The notes under the pieces: generated by a model
What the model was told of the DNA's origin: nothing
Seen by the model: the letters and a program-made list of their open reading frames with translations, nothing else
The model's database searches: none
Assembly: GCF_011745365.1 (NCBI RefSeq)
Contig: NW_024468911.1
Location: forward strand, 1-64,000
DNA length: 64,000 nt
Direction of reading: 5' to 3'
Source: Cryphonectria parasitica EP155
Taxonomy: Eukaryota > Ascomycota > Sordariomycetes > Diaporthales > Cryphonectriaceae
Position numbers and translations under genes: made by a program
Part shown: piece by piece, positions 12,400 to 24,925 of the stretch
How the letters are laid out: every line of letters starts with the position of its first letter
Position numbering within the stretch: the stretch's first letter is position 1

Positions 12400-15300
12400 C
12401 TAAGCTCTGATTACTAGTTTATTAACTGATTTCTACTCTTCTCTTATCTGCTGATCTACAGCTTTTGTTATCTTGAGAAAAACTCAGCACAAATTATTCG
12501 TTTCTATATCATGCCACTTGCAGCGCTAGCCCATTCACTCATATAAGAAGCTCTTCTTAAAAAGCTCTTCTTGATCTTTTCCTATAAGATTATAAATCAG
12601 CACTTTCACCCTGAAGCTAAGAGCTTAGAGCTCTCCTGTAACTAATATAAGAAGCTTTGAGTACTAGCAGATACTGCTCAGCTTCTATAAGAAGAACTTC
12701 TAATCAGACGCTAGCTTGTTCCAAGAGGCGCAGTATGCCTGGAGTATACTACATTTGAAGTATTCAGCATATGCTGCCAGATGCTTTTGCGCAAAGATCT
12801 CTTTCTGCAGCTGAGCTTGCCTGCTCTCGATCTCGTGCTAAACTGGGTTATGCCTGAATGGGCAGCTCGCCCTAGTATACCGAGCTAGCAAGCTAAGCTC
12901 TCTCTCTCAGCCTTTGCAGAGAATACAGATGCCAGCCTATGCCTCAAGCTGCTGAACCAATACTATAATCATCTCGCCTCTCTCTTAGTAGTTCTTGAGA
13001 ACTTCTTTCTGCGCTCAGCTGCTTCTTTACTTCATCTATTCAAAATGCTTGCTGCTGAGCCCCTGATCAGAATTCAGCCTATACTCCTAGCTAGCTAGCC
13101 TGCAGTAATCGCAGGAAACCTTATCTAGCATGCACTGCATTCGATCAAACTACTCATCAAGAACCTGATTGAGAAGGATATATCGATATCTCTTTATACG
13201 CAGATATTAGCTTATCTCAGAGCTAGCATTTCAAGGCGAATATTCACTTTAGAAAAGAGTTGCTTAAGAGAACTTGCTATCTCAGTCTACTCGCTCGCTT
13301 TCTTAAGCATAATCTCGCATATTTCTTGGAAGCTCTGCATGAATAACCGTATATATATCAGAAATATCCAGACCCATCTCTAATGCACTAGTTGCAACAA
13401 TTATGCGATTGTAATTATTAATCCATTGCTGCAGAATTGCAGTCTTGCTTGAGGCATTAGCAACTCTGCTGTGATAAACTTTATATCTCAGAGCAGATTC
13501 GAAGCTTTCTATCTAGCGAACTGTGCTGCTATAGATGATTACTCTTCTCTTCTTCATCTTAGCGAGAGTTCTCTCTATCTTTCTGCAGATAGAAGCTTCT
13601 CTCTGATCAGAAGAGGTCTGTTGGATGATATAGCGAATATTCTTGCGAATAATAGATATTCGAAAAACTAATAGTTTAGAGATGCATAGAGCTTGAAAGA
13701 GAAATGCTTCATTCTTTGGCAGTAGTGTAGCTATGAGGAAGATCTGCTGTATACCAAACGCTGCAATAGCAGATCCAAGCTCTTGAAGTTTTGATTGAAA
13801 AGTATTATTTGCATCAAGAGCAATATAGCACTCATCTATTATAATGCAGTTAAGCTGCTCTCAAGTATGCAAATGATTGATAAAGCTGGAGAACTGCTTA
13901 GAAATAGCAGATTCAGATGAAATAAAGATGATAGCAGCAGTATAGTTAGGCTTGAATAAGATCCATATAGATATATCAATCTGATAGATTTAGTATCTCT
14001 GAAATAGATCTTCCTGAAGAGCAATAAGCGGAGTGATAATAATTGTTATGCTCTGGGGTGAACAGTATGCTGGAAGCAAAAAGGAAAGAGCTTTTTCACT
14101 GCCTGTGCTAGCAATCTGCAGAATAGGAGTCTCTTCTCGAGCAATTGCACGGAGAACAGGCTTCTGGTTGCCTCGAAACTGAGCTTCTGCTCTGATCATC
14201 TGTTGTAATTGGCTAAGAAGGTCAGTCTCGTATAGCTGATGAAAGCGCTGCAGCCAGCTCTGCTCTTGTTCCTTTTCAAAAACCTCTCTCTTTCGCTTGG
14301 AGAGCACTGTAGAAGCGGAATAGCTTTGAAACCCGAGAAAGCGATGCTACTAGATGCTGGCTCTTCGAAATCGGTTTCTCCAAACAGCTGTTTCAAACAG
14401 GCCCAGCTGCAGCTCTCTTCCGTATACCATATGCGCTATAGCTGTGCTGTATCCAGCTTGCAGATCGAGAATATTGTTAGCTTCTTCATCATTACTGGTC
14501 AGATTGTTTCCGCTGCTCTCAGGCTAGCCTTGCATATTGCTTTGATAGCTTTCCCTAAGATATTAATAAGCAATAGCAATCGCGATATGCTGCCAGGCAC
14601 TAATCGTAAGCTTTGTACCTATTAGCTGCAGGCTGTACTGCTGAAGAAAGCATCTCATCCGGTCTGCAGGCTATAGCTGGGAGCTAGGGGCTGAGGGGCT
14701 GTATTTCCCCTCTTCTTCTGGGTTTGCTAGCAGGAGGATCTGATCAGCTTAGAGCAGAGAGCTTCTTGCCTAGCCAGCTCCAAGAAGCTCTTCGATCTGC
14801 TGCTAGAAGAGGAGAGCTAGCCAGAGATATCAGATAAGAAGAGCGCTTACCTTGTGCAGCAGATATCAGTAGATAATCTTAAGCTGATCAGATGCTTAGT
14901 AGCTCTTGTAATAAAAAATAACAAAATAGATCAGCTTATTATAAAGAAAGATATTTCGGAGGCTTCCGTATGCTGAGTTCTCTGATCGGAGCCCGAGGAT
15001 CTCAGTAGTGCGGGCTAGCTGGCCTTCAGAGAAATGCAGAAGGAGGAGGATCTGCTTACGAAATCTCTTCGCTTGGGAGCGGAACTGGCTGATAGCAGAA
15101 GCTTGAAGCTGTTAGCTGTGCTTATCAAACTATGTGGTATACAGCTCTATGCTGCTCAGGATATGCTCTAGAAGCTACTGCTAGCTGTTTACAAGCTATT
15201 AGTTGCAGCGATCAGCAAGAAAGAAATAGCTAATCTGATCTTTATAATAATCATCCTGAAGCGAAAGCCAGTCAATCTGGAGCAGAGCTTCCAGGTCTGG

Positions 15301-16870
15301 CGATTCGAGCATCTTAGCAAGGCTCTGCTGTGCTAGGCTGAGGAGATTGTGAACCATATCAGAGATCTAATCAGTATGCAGCTGAATGTTACAATAGGAA
15401 ATAAGATTTCCTTGCTAGTTTACTCTGCTCTGAATAGCAGTAGTATAGCGGATCTTGAAGCTGTAGAATCTAGCCTCGAAGATCCAGTTGAGAGAAGTAA
15501 GCTTGGTTTCAGGGCTGGTGGTTGTTATAAATCGGGAGATCCTTGGCTGCAGGAGTTCGAAGAGCCTGCAGCAATGCTCCAGTGCTTCTTCCTGCAAGGT
15601 TCTCTGGAGTAGCACAGCCAGCTTCTTATTCATCTCCTCCTCCTGCTCGAGATAGGCCTGAAGAACTACAAGCATGCAGGCTAGCTTAATGATAGCAGAG
15701 TAAACAAAAGTATAATTAAGCGGTATTTCCTATCTACCATCTGCTTGGATACTAAGAATAGCAAGAGCGCTGAGAAGAGCACTCTTATATTCAGCATCTG
15801 AAAGAGGATAATCGAAAAGCTGAACTACAAAGTTCAGGCATGCTTTATCCTAGTACGCTGCAGCTATAGCAGAAGGAATCCCAGCTGTATTTTCAAGCTG
15901 ATATAGAAGGCGGGTATAAAGAGCGCTCTGTTCGGTAGTAAAGCAATAAAGAGATTTCTAATTAGAGCTGAGAGCTTGTATCCGTACAATATAGCTTAGA
16001 ATGCAGCGCTAAACCTCCGTATATTGCTGCTATGAACTGCTTTCAAGTCGGCTATCGAATAGCTATCTAGGCTTGATATGCTTATTCTTTCGGTTGATCT
16101 CGAAGAGAACAGAATAGCTGATAACAGATGCAACTGCGGTATGGCAGGCCTGCTGAGCATTGCGCTGAAAGCTCTGCTAGAGGGCCTGCAGGGTTGGCTC
16201 GTTGTTCCGGATCAACGAGACCAGCTTCTTGGTTCTGATCAGATCTAGCTTCTGCAGATGAGTTGCTCAGCTTACTCTTCGGAGCCAGAGGTTGGGCTCC
16301 AGCTGGTTGTTTCCTTCCTGAATGATCCGGTCTGTTGGGTTAGCCAGCTGCTGCTGTACCTGGCGGAAGGATGCTGTGATCAGCTGCCTCGGGTCCTCTG
16401 GAATGCTGGGCTGGCTGTTCTCAGGCCTGCTCTGGCGTTGAACCTCGAATCATCTGCTGGCCTGCTAGCTTGGAAAGAGCCTTTAGCAGCATATCTGCAT
16501 TCGCTATGAAACGGGGGAGGCTATCTCCTGAGCAGACGGGCAGCCACCTGTGCGGGAGTTTATCTACCCATGCAAGAGGCGGTAGTAATCTTGCATCTTA
16601 TAAGCCTGCCTGATAATAAAAGAGCATTCTCAACAGGCAAGGCTATTAGTCTGAACATTGCTAAGCAGCGGAATAGCGATGCTTGCTAGATCAGGAAACT
16701 GGAAATGCTGCAGATCTTATTGAGTGCGATAGATGCTAGGCAGGCTCTGGATGCAGCTTGCAATAGCTTATTGCTCTTTCCTAGGCATTCTATAGCATGC
16801 TGAAGCTAGATATGCTGCTATCTCATCAGCTATAACGCTAAACTGGTATTCTCTGTATATTATAATATGC
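12400..16870 (-). pseudogene. Telomere-linked RecQ-type helicase (TLH), copy 2A
   Basis: Long minus-strand relic, about 1,300-1,500 codons. N-terminus near 16870 ('EYQFSVIADEIAAYLAS'), then a C2H2-like finger (Cys pair at 16635-16624, His near 16580), the long helical TLH N-terminal region (16500-15000, for example 'LYTRLLYQLENTAGIPSAIA' and 'ADAEYKSALL'-like blocks around 15850-15780), and a segment 'SEGQLARTTEILGLRSEN' (about 15020-14970) resembling the first Arg box of tyrosine recombinases. Helicase core: 'RGNQKPVLRAIA' then Walker A 'ASTGSEKALSF' (14112 onward), 'ITPLIALQEDLF', motif II DECY at 13836-13825, motif V 'IIVATSALEMGLDI' (about 13408-13367), and a decayed QxxGRAGR block. Below ~13200 the frame is hard to follow and the C-terminal limit is uncertain. 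It would have been a DNA helicase/translocase acting on chromosome ends. Confidence 0.85.
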
Positions 16871-16965
16871 AATAGAGAGTAGAAAAACAAAGAATAGATA
16901 GAATTAGCTATAGCTGAGTTCTAATCAGAATAGCAGATTAGGAATGCGGATTGGAATAAGCCCTA

Positions 16966-17614
16966 AAAATAATGCTAGATAATTAGTTGTTTTCAATATG
17001 GATAGAAATGCAAGTCTGATCTTCTCAATCTTTACCCTAGAAATGCAAATTCTGCAATTGAAATAGAAAAAGAGATGATGAGAACTTGAAATTCAGAAAT
17101 GATAGAGTTTTAAGGGAGGCGATTAGACTTCAAATTGAAATGAGACAGAAAGCTTAAAATTTGAATTGAGAACAGTTTGCAGAAAAAAAAACGATCCGCT
17201 ACCCCCTGCATTTGCTAGCGCCGAAAATTCTCCCACCCAAAAAAACTGTCCTCTACCTTGAGAACACTTTGACTTTAGGATAGGGATATGCTCTAGAAAT
17301 AAGGCAAGGCAATTAGTTGTTTTTAATGCGGGTAAAAATGCGAGTCTAACCACCTCAATTCTTTACCCTAGAAATACAAATCCTGCAATTGAAATAGAAA
17401 GAAAGATAATGAGAACTTGAAATTCAGAAATGATAGAGTTTTAAGGAAAGCGATCAGACTTCAAATTGAAATAAGATAGAAAGCTTAAAAATTGAGTTGA
17501 GAACAGTTTATAGAAGAAAAAAACGATCCTCTTATCCCTGTTTTTGCTAGCGCCAAAAAATTTCCCGCCCAAAAAAACTGTCCTCTACCTTAAGAACACT
17601 TTGACTTTAGGATA
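16966..17614. repeat. Two ~320-bp terminal repeat units (copy A)
   Basis: Unit one is 16966-17285, unit two about 17290-17614. Both contain GATGAGAACTTGAAATTCAG, a GCTAGCGCC(G/A)AAAA phrase and end with ACACTTTGACTTTAGGATAG. Single or partial copies lie at 38461-38783, 60031-60140 and 60303-60511, always ending in the same GACTTTAGGATA. Little coding potential. It looks like a right-hand end sequence of the TLH segment. Confidence 0.85.
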
Positions 17615-17629
17615 GATAGCAATAAAAGA

Positions 17630-20600
17630 ATAAGAGTATATACTTAGTATAATTATAAGTAGTAGCAATTCGAACTGCTTTAATATTACTAAATAAAGTA
17701 TTTAAATATTAAAGAAAGAATTTAGTAATAATACTCTTTATTATTTCTCATTATTTATATTAGATATTATAATTAGAAATATAAACAAGAAATAATATTC
17801 TCTTAGCTATTAATATAAATATTTAGATAATACTGAAAATATTTCTTAAGCAATAAAAGAATCAAGCTAGAATAAATAATCTAATAATTCACTAGAGTTT
17901 TCCATAAATAACGAACTTAATAGCTTTATAGAAGTTCGGAAAGAAAGATTTCTTTTCAGCATTGAATAGAATAAGAAAATAATATAAGTTAAACATCTTA
18001 TTTATAGGATAGAGCTAGAGAAGCTTTTTATCTGCATTTCCTTACAAAATATTGAAGCATAGCAAAACAAGAATTCTCGAATCAGCTTACTTTATAATCT
18101 ATACTATAAGCTAGCATGGATTTTCTATGCTTATTATAGCTGTAGAGCGCATTTCTTGGAAAAAATATAATATAAATAGTTTTCTATTAAAGAACTAGAA
18201 CAAATTCTTCAGGCTGTTAAAGAATAAAAGCTTCACTTCAAAGAAGTTCTTAATAAACAGCATAATAATGCATATATCAGACTACTAGATAACTGCTTTA
18301 AGCAATGCATAAATAAGAAAATAGAATGATAGCAATGCAGAATAATATTCTATATGATTTATATTAATAACAAGATCTGCAACTAGTATTAACAGAAAAA
18401 AGATTAGGAATAATAATGATATAAGCAAAAGCAAGCTAAAAAACTTGCTTAAGAAGCAGTAAAGCAAATTCAGAGGAAGAATAAGCAGTTTTCAATAATC
18501 TCAAAAGCTAGAATTGCTTATAAGAGAATTGCAGATAATTAAACTAAAACAGTTTCTATATAAAGCCTTTAGAGTAAACTATACTCATATTAAGCTCAAT
18601 ATATATATTTAAGAATACAAGTATAGCATACTATTAAATAGTAGCGCTTAGAAAAACTTTATATTTCTATATATTATTAATCAGATATAATTACAATGGA
18701 AATGAAAGAAGCAGCTATATACTCTCAGCACTGTAAAAAAATAATCTGTTGTATATAATCAAGAAGTAATTGATAAAAAGACTGATTATCTACTTGTTTT
18801 GATCCAAGAATATATAATCAGAGTTTCCTTTGATATTACGAATACAGCATAGCATAAGCTGATTATGGAGCTTTCATAGCTCAAGAAGCACAATCCTCGA
18901 ATTGATTGAACTACTAGCCAGATTTCATAAGAACAAGCTATACCCAGAGAGATAGTTGCAATCAACAGCGCAGGATGAAAGTTAGTTATTGAAGAATACT
19001 CAGAAAAAGAAGCTTCAAACAACTTCATATATACTTCCAAACCAGCAGAGCTAGCAGTTCAAGGAGAAGAACCTAGTGATAAGCGGATCCAAACAGTACC
19101 AGAGCGCTAACAGATTAGCAAAACAACAGAAGTGAAACTCTCAGCAAGTTAGTTCGCTCTGGAGCAATAAGGAAAGGCTTCAGAATGTGAATTATAGATT
19201 CATACAAGAAAAACCTCGAAACCAGGCCCTCAAGCAGTTGGTTCAGCCTGGAGCGAATGCTTAAAGCTTTCAAAAACGCTACTAAAAATAACAGATGAAA
19301 AGAAGCATGCTTAACAATACTTACTATTTCTCTAGATAGCAGAAACAGTACATGAATTAGAACTAATACTCGCAAGTATATTATAGGAATACTACAAATT
19401 CAAGAAATTATTCCAGAAGGAATTGAATACAGAATTGCTAAAATACAGCTTATATAATCACGAGATTCTGCTATAAGAAGAAAAATAGCTCAAGTTCTTT
19501 CCTATCTATGAACTAGATAAGGTATAACTAGAGATGCTTAAGGAGTATCTTAATGAGAATCTCAAAAAGGAATATATATAATTATTATAATTATCAGCAG
19601 AATACTTTCATCTTATTTATATTTAAAAAGAATAACAAGCTTAGGCTATATATTGATTATAAGCAACTTAATAATATTATAATTAAGAACTGATACTTAT
19701 TGCTACTTATTAAGAAACTGCGAGATAGATTGCAAGAAGTATAGTGATTTACAGCTCTAGATCTGAAAGAAGCTTATAATCTGATTAGAATAAAAAAAGG
19801 AGAAGAATAGAAAACTGCTTTCAGAATATGCTACAGATACTACGAATATTTGATTATGCTCTTCGGTTTAACGAATACTTCAGCTTCAGAATATAAATTG
19901 TAGATCTATACAAGAAAAACCTCGAAACTAAGCTCTCAAGCAGTCAGTTCAGCCCGGAGCGAATGCTCAAAGCTCTCAAAAACGCTATTAAAAACAATAG
20001 ATAAAAAGAAGCATGCTTAACAATATCTACTATTCCTCCAGATAGCAGAAACAGTATATGAATCAGAACTAATACTTGCAAGCATACTATAGAAATATTA
20101 CAAATTCAAGAAATTATTCCAGAAGGAATTGAATACAGAATTGCTAAAATACAGCTCATACAATCACGAGATTCTGCTATAAGAAGGAAAACAGCTCAAG
20201 TTTTTTCTTATCTATAGACTAAATAAGATATAACTAGAAGCGCTTAAGAAATATCTTAATAAAAATCTCAAAAAGGAATACATACAACTATTGCAATTAT
20301 CAGCAGAATACCCTATCCTATTTATACCTAAGAAGAATAGCAAGCTCAGACTATATATTGATTATAAGCAACTTAATAATATTACAATTAAGAATCAATA
20401 TCTGTTGCTACTTATTAAGGAACTGCAAGATAGATTGCAAGAAGTATAGTAGTTTATAGCTCTAGATCTAAAAGAAATCTACAATCTGATCAGAATAAAG
20501 AAAGGAGAAGAATAGAAAACTGCTTTCAGAATACACTACAAATACTACAAATATTTGATTATACTCTTCAGTTTAACAAATACTCCAGCTTCAGAATATA

Positions 20601-20990
20601 GATTGTAGATCCATACAAGAAAAACCTTGAAACCAGGCTCTCGAGCAGTCAGTTCAGCCTAGAGCGAACGCTCAAAGCTCCCAAAAACGCTATCAAAAAT
20701 AACAGATGAAAAGAAGCATACTCAACAGTATCTACTATTCCTCCAAGTAGCAGAAACAGTATATGAATCAGAATCAATACTTGCAAGCATACTACAGAAA
20801 TATTATAAATTCAAGAAATTATTCCAGAAGGAATTAAATACAGAATTGCTAAAATATAGCTCATACAATTACAAGATCTCGCTACAAGAAGGAAAACAGC
20901 CCAAGTTCTTCCTCATCTATAGACTAGACAAGGCACAACTAGAGATGCTCAAGGAGTATCTTAACGAGAATCTTAAAAAGAGATACTCAA
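17630..20990 (+). pseudogene. Gypsy gag-protease-RT fragment leading copy B
   Basis: Begins in sequence equivalent to 42086 onward of the second Gypsy unit (gag/protease region) and runs colinearly into the part shared with copy A at 18597. RT phrases 'ALDLKEAYNLIRIKKGEE' occur near 19757 and again one repeat later. Every frame is interrupted, and C-to-T change is heavier than in copy A. Confidence 0.8.
19180..20990. repeat. ~710-bp tandem repeat of Gypsy pol, 2.5 units (copy B)
   Basis: The block beginning at the AGAAAAACCTCGAAAC phrase occurs near 19205, 19912 and 20620, about 707-710 bases apart, and the last unit stops at the LTR end fragment. Copy A has one unit fewer. Confidence 0.85.
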
Positions 20991-21121
20991 AAATAGTAAA
21001 TACTTGTACAGTTACTCAGTTATATTTCCGTATTCAAGGCTTGTACTTAGCACTGCTCTTATTAGCATAAACTCTTTGTAAACTTTGGAATCTTTGAATT
21101 ACTACAATGCTTATTATATTC
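20991..21121 (+). repeat. Gypsy LTR 3' end fragment (copy B)
   Basis: Counterpart of 7349-7482, with the GCATAAACTCTTTGTA phrase, more mutated at its end (ATGCTTATTATATT). Confidence 0.8.
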
Positions 21122-21999
21122 ATGCTTAACTGCTGTGCTAGGAAAAGAATTACTATTATAATTACTATTGCTGCTTTTAATAAGGAAAAATTGCATATAA
21201 TACTGCTTTATATCTATAATTACTATAATTCTAAGATTGCTAATCTTATTAATATTTTCTTAATATTATAATTAGATTAATTATATTTAAAAAGTAATTA
21301 TTTTAGAATTTATTTTATTAATATAAGTTTATTTCTGAATTATTTCTTCTTCTCTGATCAGAGTATCTAGCTCTATTTAATATATATAAAGATTTTATTT
21401 TCTTCTAATTAGAGTATCTATTTATCTTGATTATATATATATACTTTGCTTAAGAAAACAAAAGAAAGAAAATATAAAAAAGAATTAAAATAAAAAACTA
21501 TTCTATGTATAGAGCTAGATATAAAACTAGATAGATTTCAAGCTTAAGATCTCTAGCAGAGAAGCTAATACTCTATATTACTAAGCTGCAGAATCAGAAA
21601 ATACTCTAATCATATACATAGCACTTTGAACTAATCAAACTGCAACTATTTAATATATCTTAGATAGTAAAAGAAAAATCTCTACTGATTTAATAAATAA
21701 TTAAAGAATTAGAAAAGCTTTCTAGAAACTTACTCTATTAATTTCTTCTAATCAGAATATCTATCCCTCTTAATCATCTATATATGCTGCACTCTCTTTC
21801 CAATAGCTATCTTATTAGCTGATTAATTATACTAATCTCTTCTTTATTCCTTTGCTGCTATTATATCTCAGCTCTTCTTAATATTAATCTGCAATTGCTT
21901 CTCTCTTTCTCTATATTATGCCTGCTTATATATTGCTTCTATTATGCTATGCTATTAGGCAGTTCAACTAGACTAATCTCTTTCTATTCCTTTGCTGCT
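21122..21999. other. AT-rich spacer of the TLH segment (copy B)
   Basis: Counterpart of 7483-8289. Nothing else recognisable. Confidence 0.45.
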
Positions 22000-22950
22000 A
22001 TTAAATCCTTTTCCTTCTTAATATCAATCCGCTGCTCTTGAAATGCTGTTCAGCTGAGCTGAAGCTTAGAGGGAAGCATATTCAGCAGCTTCTCGCCAAA
22101 CTAATCCGAGTTCCAGCCTAAGTTAGCCTTTGAATCTAATCAGAGTTTCAGCCTGCTTTCTGTACTTATAAGAGCTTTGGAAGCTTATATAGCTAAATAT
22201 TTGCTTTATATTTTGAAAATATACAAATAAGCTTTAATATGCTAAATATAATTTGCATATGCACTGTCTTGAATGCTAGAAATAGAGCAGCATTCAAAAA
22301 AGAAGATTATAGCATATACAATTATTTCATCTACAAGCTAGCATAAATAGCCTGCAGCTTTCTAAGAACAGCAATCATATGAATTACAGTTGCAAAAGCT
22401 AAAGAAAGCAATAATCAGAGCTAGTATGCATTGCACATTAATAGGATAACTTAGAAAAGCAATATACTTTCCAAAGAGCTTAAATCTGCTAGCTTTTACA
22501 AAGATAGCATTAGATATAATCTTCTTGAACTTCTTAGCATAAGATATCCAGAATATCTGTTCTTGCAAAAGCAGCAGCTAATTAATTGCATTCCTAATTG
22601 CTTGCATTGATTTTTCCTGAGTATTCAGAACTTATATACTATATAGCTTCCTAATAAGCATCTACAGCTTACAGAATTGCAGAATATTATATAGCTCTTA
22701 GTGCTTCTAGCAGTAGTGAGCATATTTAGGCTGGGGTATAGCTTTGAAGAGCGTAATTCGATTCTATGCATTCTCCAGAGCGGTTAAACGGGCGGAGATA
22801 AAGATGAGCTTGCTAGAGCTAGCTATAGCAGCTGGTAGGAGGTTGAGAGTGGGATAATAGCTGATAAGCAGTTCAGAAAGTAGAGAAGGAGCAGCTGATG
22901 AGATTTTTAGCAATAAAGCTTAATAGGATAAGCAGAGAAAAACAAGAGCA
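22000..22950 (-). pseudogene. Unknown TLH-segment gene 1 (copy B)
   Basis: Counterpart of 8290-9250. The block 'FWISYAKKFKKIISNAIFVK' is still open at 22568-22362; elsewhere the frame carries more stops than copy A. Family unknown. Confidence 0.5.
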
Positions 22951-23130
22951 GTTGACTAGGCCTCTGATCAGAAGCAGGCTATTCAGTAAGCTGGAGAAGA
23001 GCAGCAGGTAAGCAGTATGGAGAATAAGCTGTTTGAAGGAGAAAGGAAGAGCAGTTCAGTTGATTAGATGTTCAGCAACAGAAGTTGAGAAGCTAAGTGG
23101 AAAAAGAAAAAAGATGGTAGATCTAGCTTT

Positions 23131-23355
23131 TGATAGAAGAGGAAGCTAATTAATATAAAGAGGAAGAAGAAGTAAATAAGCAGAGAGAAAGCTGAAAGCA
23201 GCTGAGCAATCTAGTAATAGAAGCTGGTTGAATGAAAGCTTTTGATAGAAGAGAAAGCTAATCAATATGGAGAGAAAGAAGAGCTGTGAACAGGCAGAGA
23301 GAAGGCTGAAGATAGCTGAGCAACCTAGCAACAGAAGCTAGTTGGATGGAAGCTT
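23131..23355. repeat. 112-bp tandem duplication found only in copy B
   Basis: TGATAGAAGAGGAAGCTAAT at 23131 and a close copy at 23243; copy A has one unit (9494-9610). It lies between the two divergent relic genes. Confidence 0.8.
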
Positions 23356-23929
23356 GATAAGATAGAAAGGGAAGAGGAGAGATCAGCTAAGCACTCTAAT
23401 CAGCAAAGCAGAAAGCCTTTTTAATCTGAACAAGAGCAGGAGCTAATATTCAGAGAGCTGAATAATAAGAATCAGTGATTCACTTGATAGCAGAGCTTGC
23501 TTAAGATCTGGAAGAGGGAAGGTGCATATTCAAACCTTATTTCCTGCTTGTAAATCACTTGATGCTTGCAAATTACTTCATATCTGTGAATCACTTCTAC
23601 TGAGATATTGGAATATAAATATCTGCTATTCAGCTATTAAATATCAGCTTTAATTCTCTTCTCTTTTCTTTCTTTCTTATACTAAGCAATAGAGCTAGAT
23701 AAAACTAATATATTAAGCTGTAGCTCTGCTTCTATCTTATCTTCTCTCTTTTCTTACTGCTTTTATCAGGCTTAGTCTTTCTATCTCCTTGCTGATTACA
23801 GCTTAATCAATACTTTCCTGCTATATATCAAGCTATCTCTCTATTTCCTTCATACTGCACTCCTATATATCCTTTACTAGCTCTCCTGCTACTATTCTTC
23901 AAAACTCATATTTTTCTTCTATTCCCTTT

Positions 23930-24621
23930 CACTCTTTCAGATCTCAACAAACAATATAGCAGCTTATCAATTAGTACTCATAATATCTGGAAATAAAGAA
24001 AAGAAGCCTGCTATAAGCACTGACTTTCCAGTTCCCTCTTTCGAAGAAGCGCAGGCCTAACTGCTCTCAGGCAGTAAGCAGATGCAGGCCCGTCCTGCTA
24101 GCTCCTCTCGCTTTGCCTCAGTTCCTTCTCAGCAAACTAACCCCTTTCAAGCTGCAGCTAATGATATCATGAAGAATATTAATAAGCAAAGCGAACAGCG
24201 CTATACTACGCTAGCAGGAAAGGCCTGATCAGTTCTGCAGATACCTGCTCCATCCGCTTTCAAAGCTCTTTCCCAACAACACCAGAAGATTATAGCAGAT
24301 CTCAGCTGAGTAATTATGAACTCTGTAAACATTAATTACCCATCTGTTAAGAATACCCTGCTAGCTAACCGCCCTGATTACTTCGATGCTGAGCTAGCTT
24401 ATCCGTCAGAAGCAAGAGCAATCGAGCTCTTTAAGCACTACTTTCCTAGTATTCACTTTCACTCTATACTGCGCAACTCTGATTAGAAAAGCTCGAATCT
24501 GAAGACTGAAAAGCTTAGTAGAATCTACTGGGTTTATACAGCTTTAACACTATACGATGTTAAGAGTTTTATCCTGCAGCGCAAGCAGCTTACAGACTCA
24601 GCGCTGATGAGCCTGATTAGA
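23930..24621 (+). pseudogene. Unknown TLH-segment gene 2, 5' part (copy B)
   Basis: Counterpart of the first third of 10195-12285. It ends at the Copia insertion inside the codons equivalent to 10860-10875 of copy A; the rest continues at 32365. Confidence 0.6.
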
Positions 24622-24788
24622 TGTGAAAAATGGGGCATATTTAACCCTAACCCTCTGTTTTAGTCTCCTCATAAACCATCTCAGAGCTTGGTTTAGTTAC
24701 TTAGAAGATCTTTCTTTTGTATTAGATAAATTCAATCTCAACACTCATTCAGCCACTTCCACGTGCTCAGCTCATACGTTTCTCCTTA
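24622..24788 (+). repeat. Copia 5' LTR
   Basis: 167 bp, TGTGAAAAATGG to TTTCTCCTTA. It contains TTAACCCTAACCCTCTG at 24641-24657, two telomere-like CCCTAA units. Confidence 0.9.
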
Positions 24789-24925
24789 GTTATGAGCCCG
24801 GTTCGCAAGAATCGGGTTTAATCTTCCCCTTATCTATCGAAACAGACTGAGCTGTTCACTTCTTATTCTTTCAGAACACATCTTTTGTTCCAAACAGTCA
24901 TACTCACGCTCCATCAAAGCCCACG

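Larger units (their letters stand above)
5664..17614. repeat. Large duplicated TLH segment, copy A
   Basis: From the TAAGCTCAATATATAT phrase at 5664 to the end of the 320-bp terminal repeats at 17614, this segment is colinear with 18597-38783. Shared order: Gypsy pol fragment, LTR end, AT-rich spacer, minus-strand unknown gene, plus-strand unknown gene, minus-strand TLH helicase, terminal repeat. Differences from copy B: no Copia insertion, 1.5 rather than 2.5 of the ~710-bp pol repeats, no 112-bp duplication, two rather than one terminal repeat. Copy A keeps more C and G, so it is the less mutated of the two. Confidence 0.9.

Noticed and set aside
12357..13340. Plus-strand frame after gene 2 that could be read as its extension
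   Set aside because: It overlaps helicase motifs V/VI on the minus strand and contains many stops; kept as part of the helicase region.
14239..16509. Plus-strand open frames at 14239-14625, 15349-15612 and 16258-16509
   Set aside because: They are complementary to the TLH helicase, whose minus-strand frame carries recognisable helicase motifs throughout. Copy B's 36531-36797 is rejected for the same reason.
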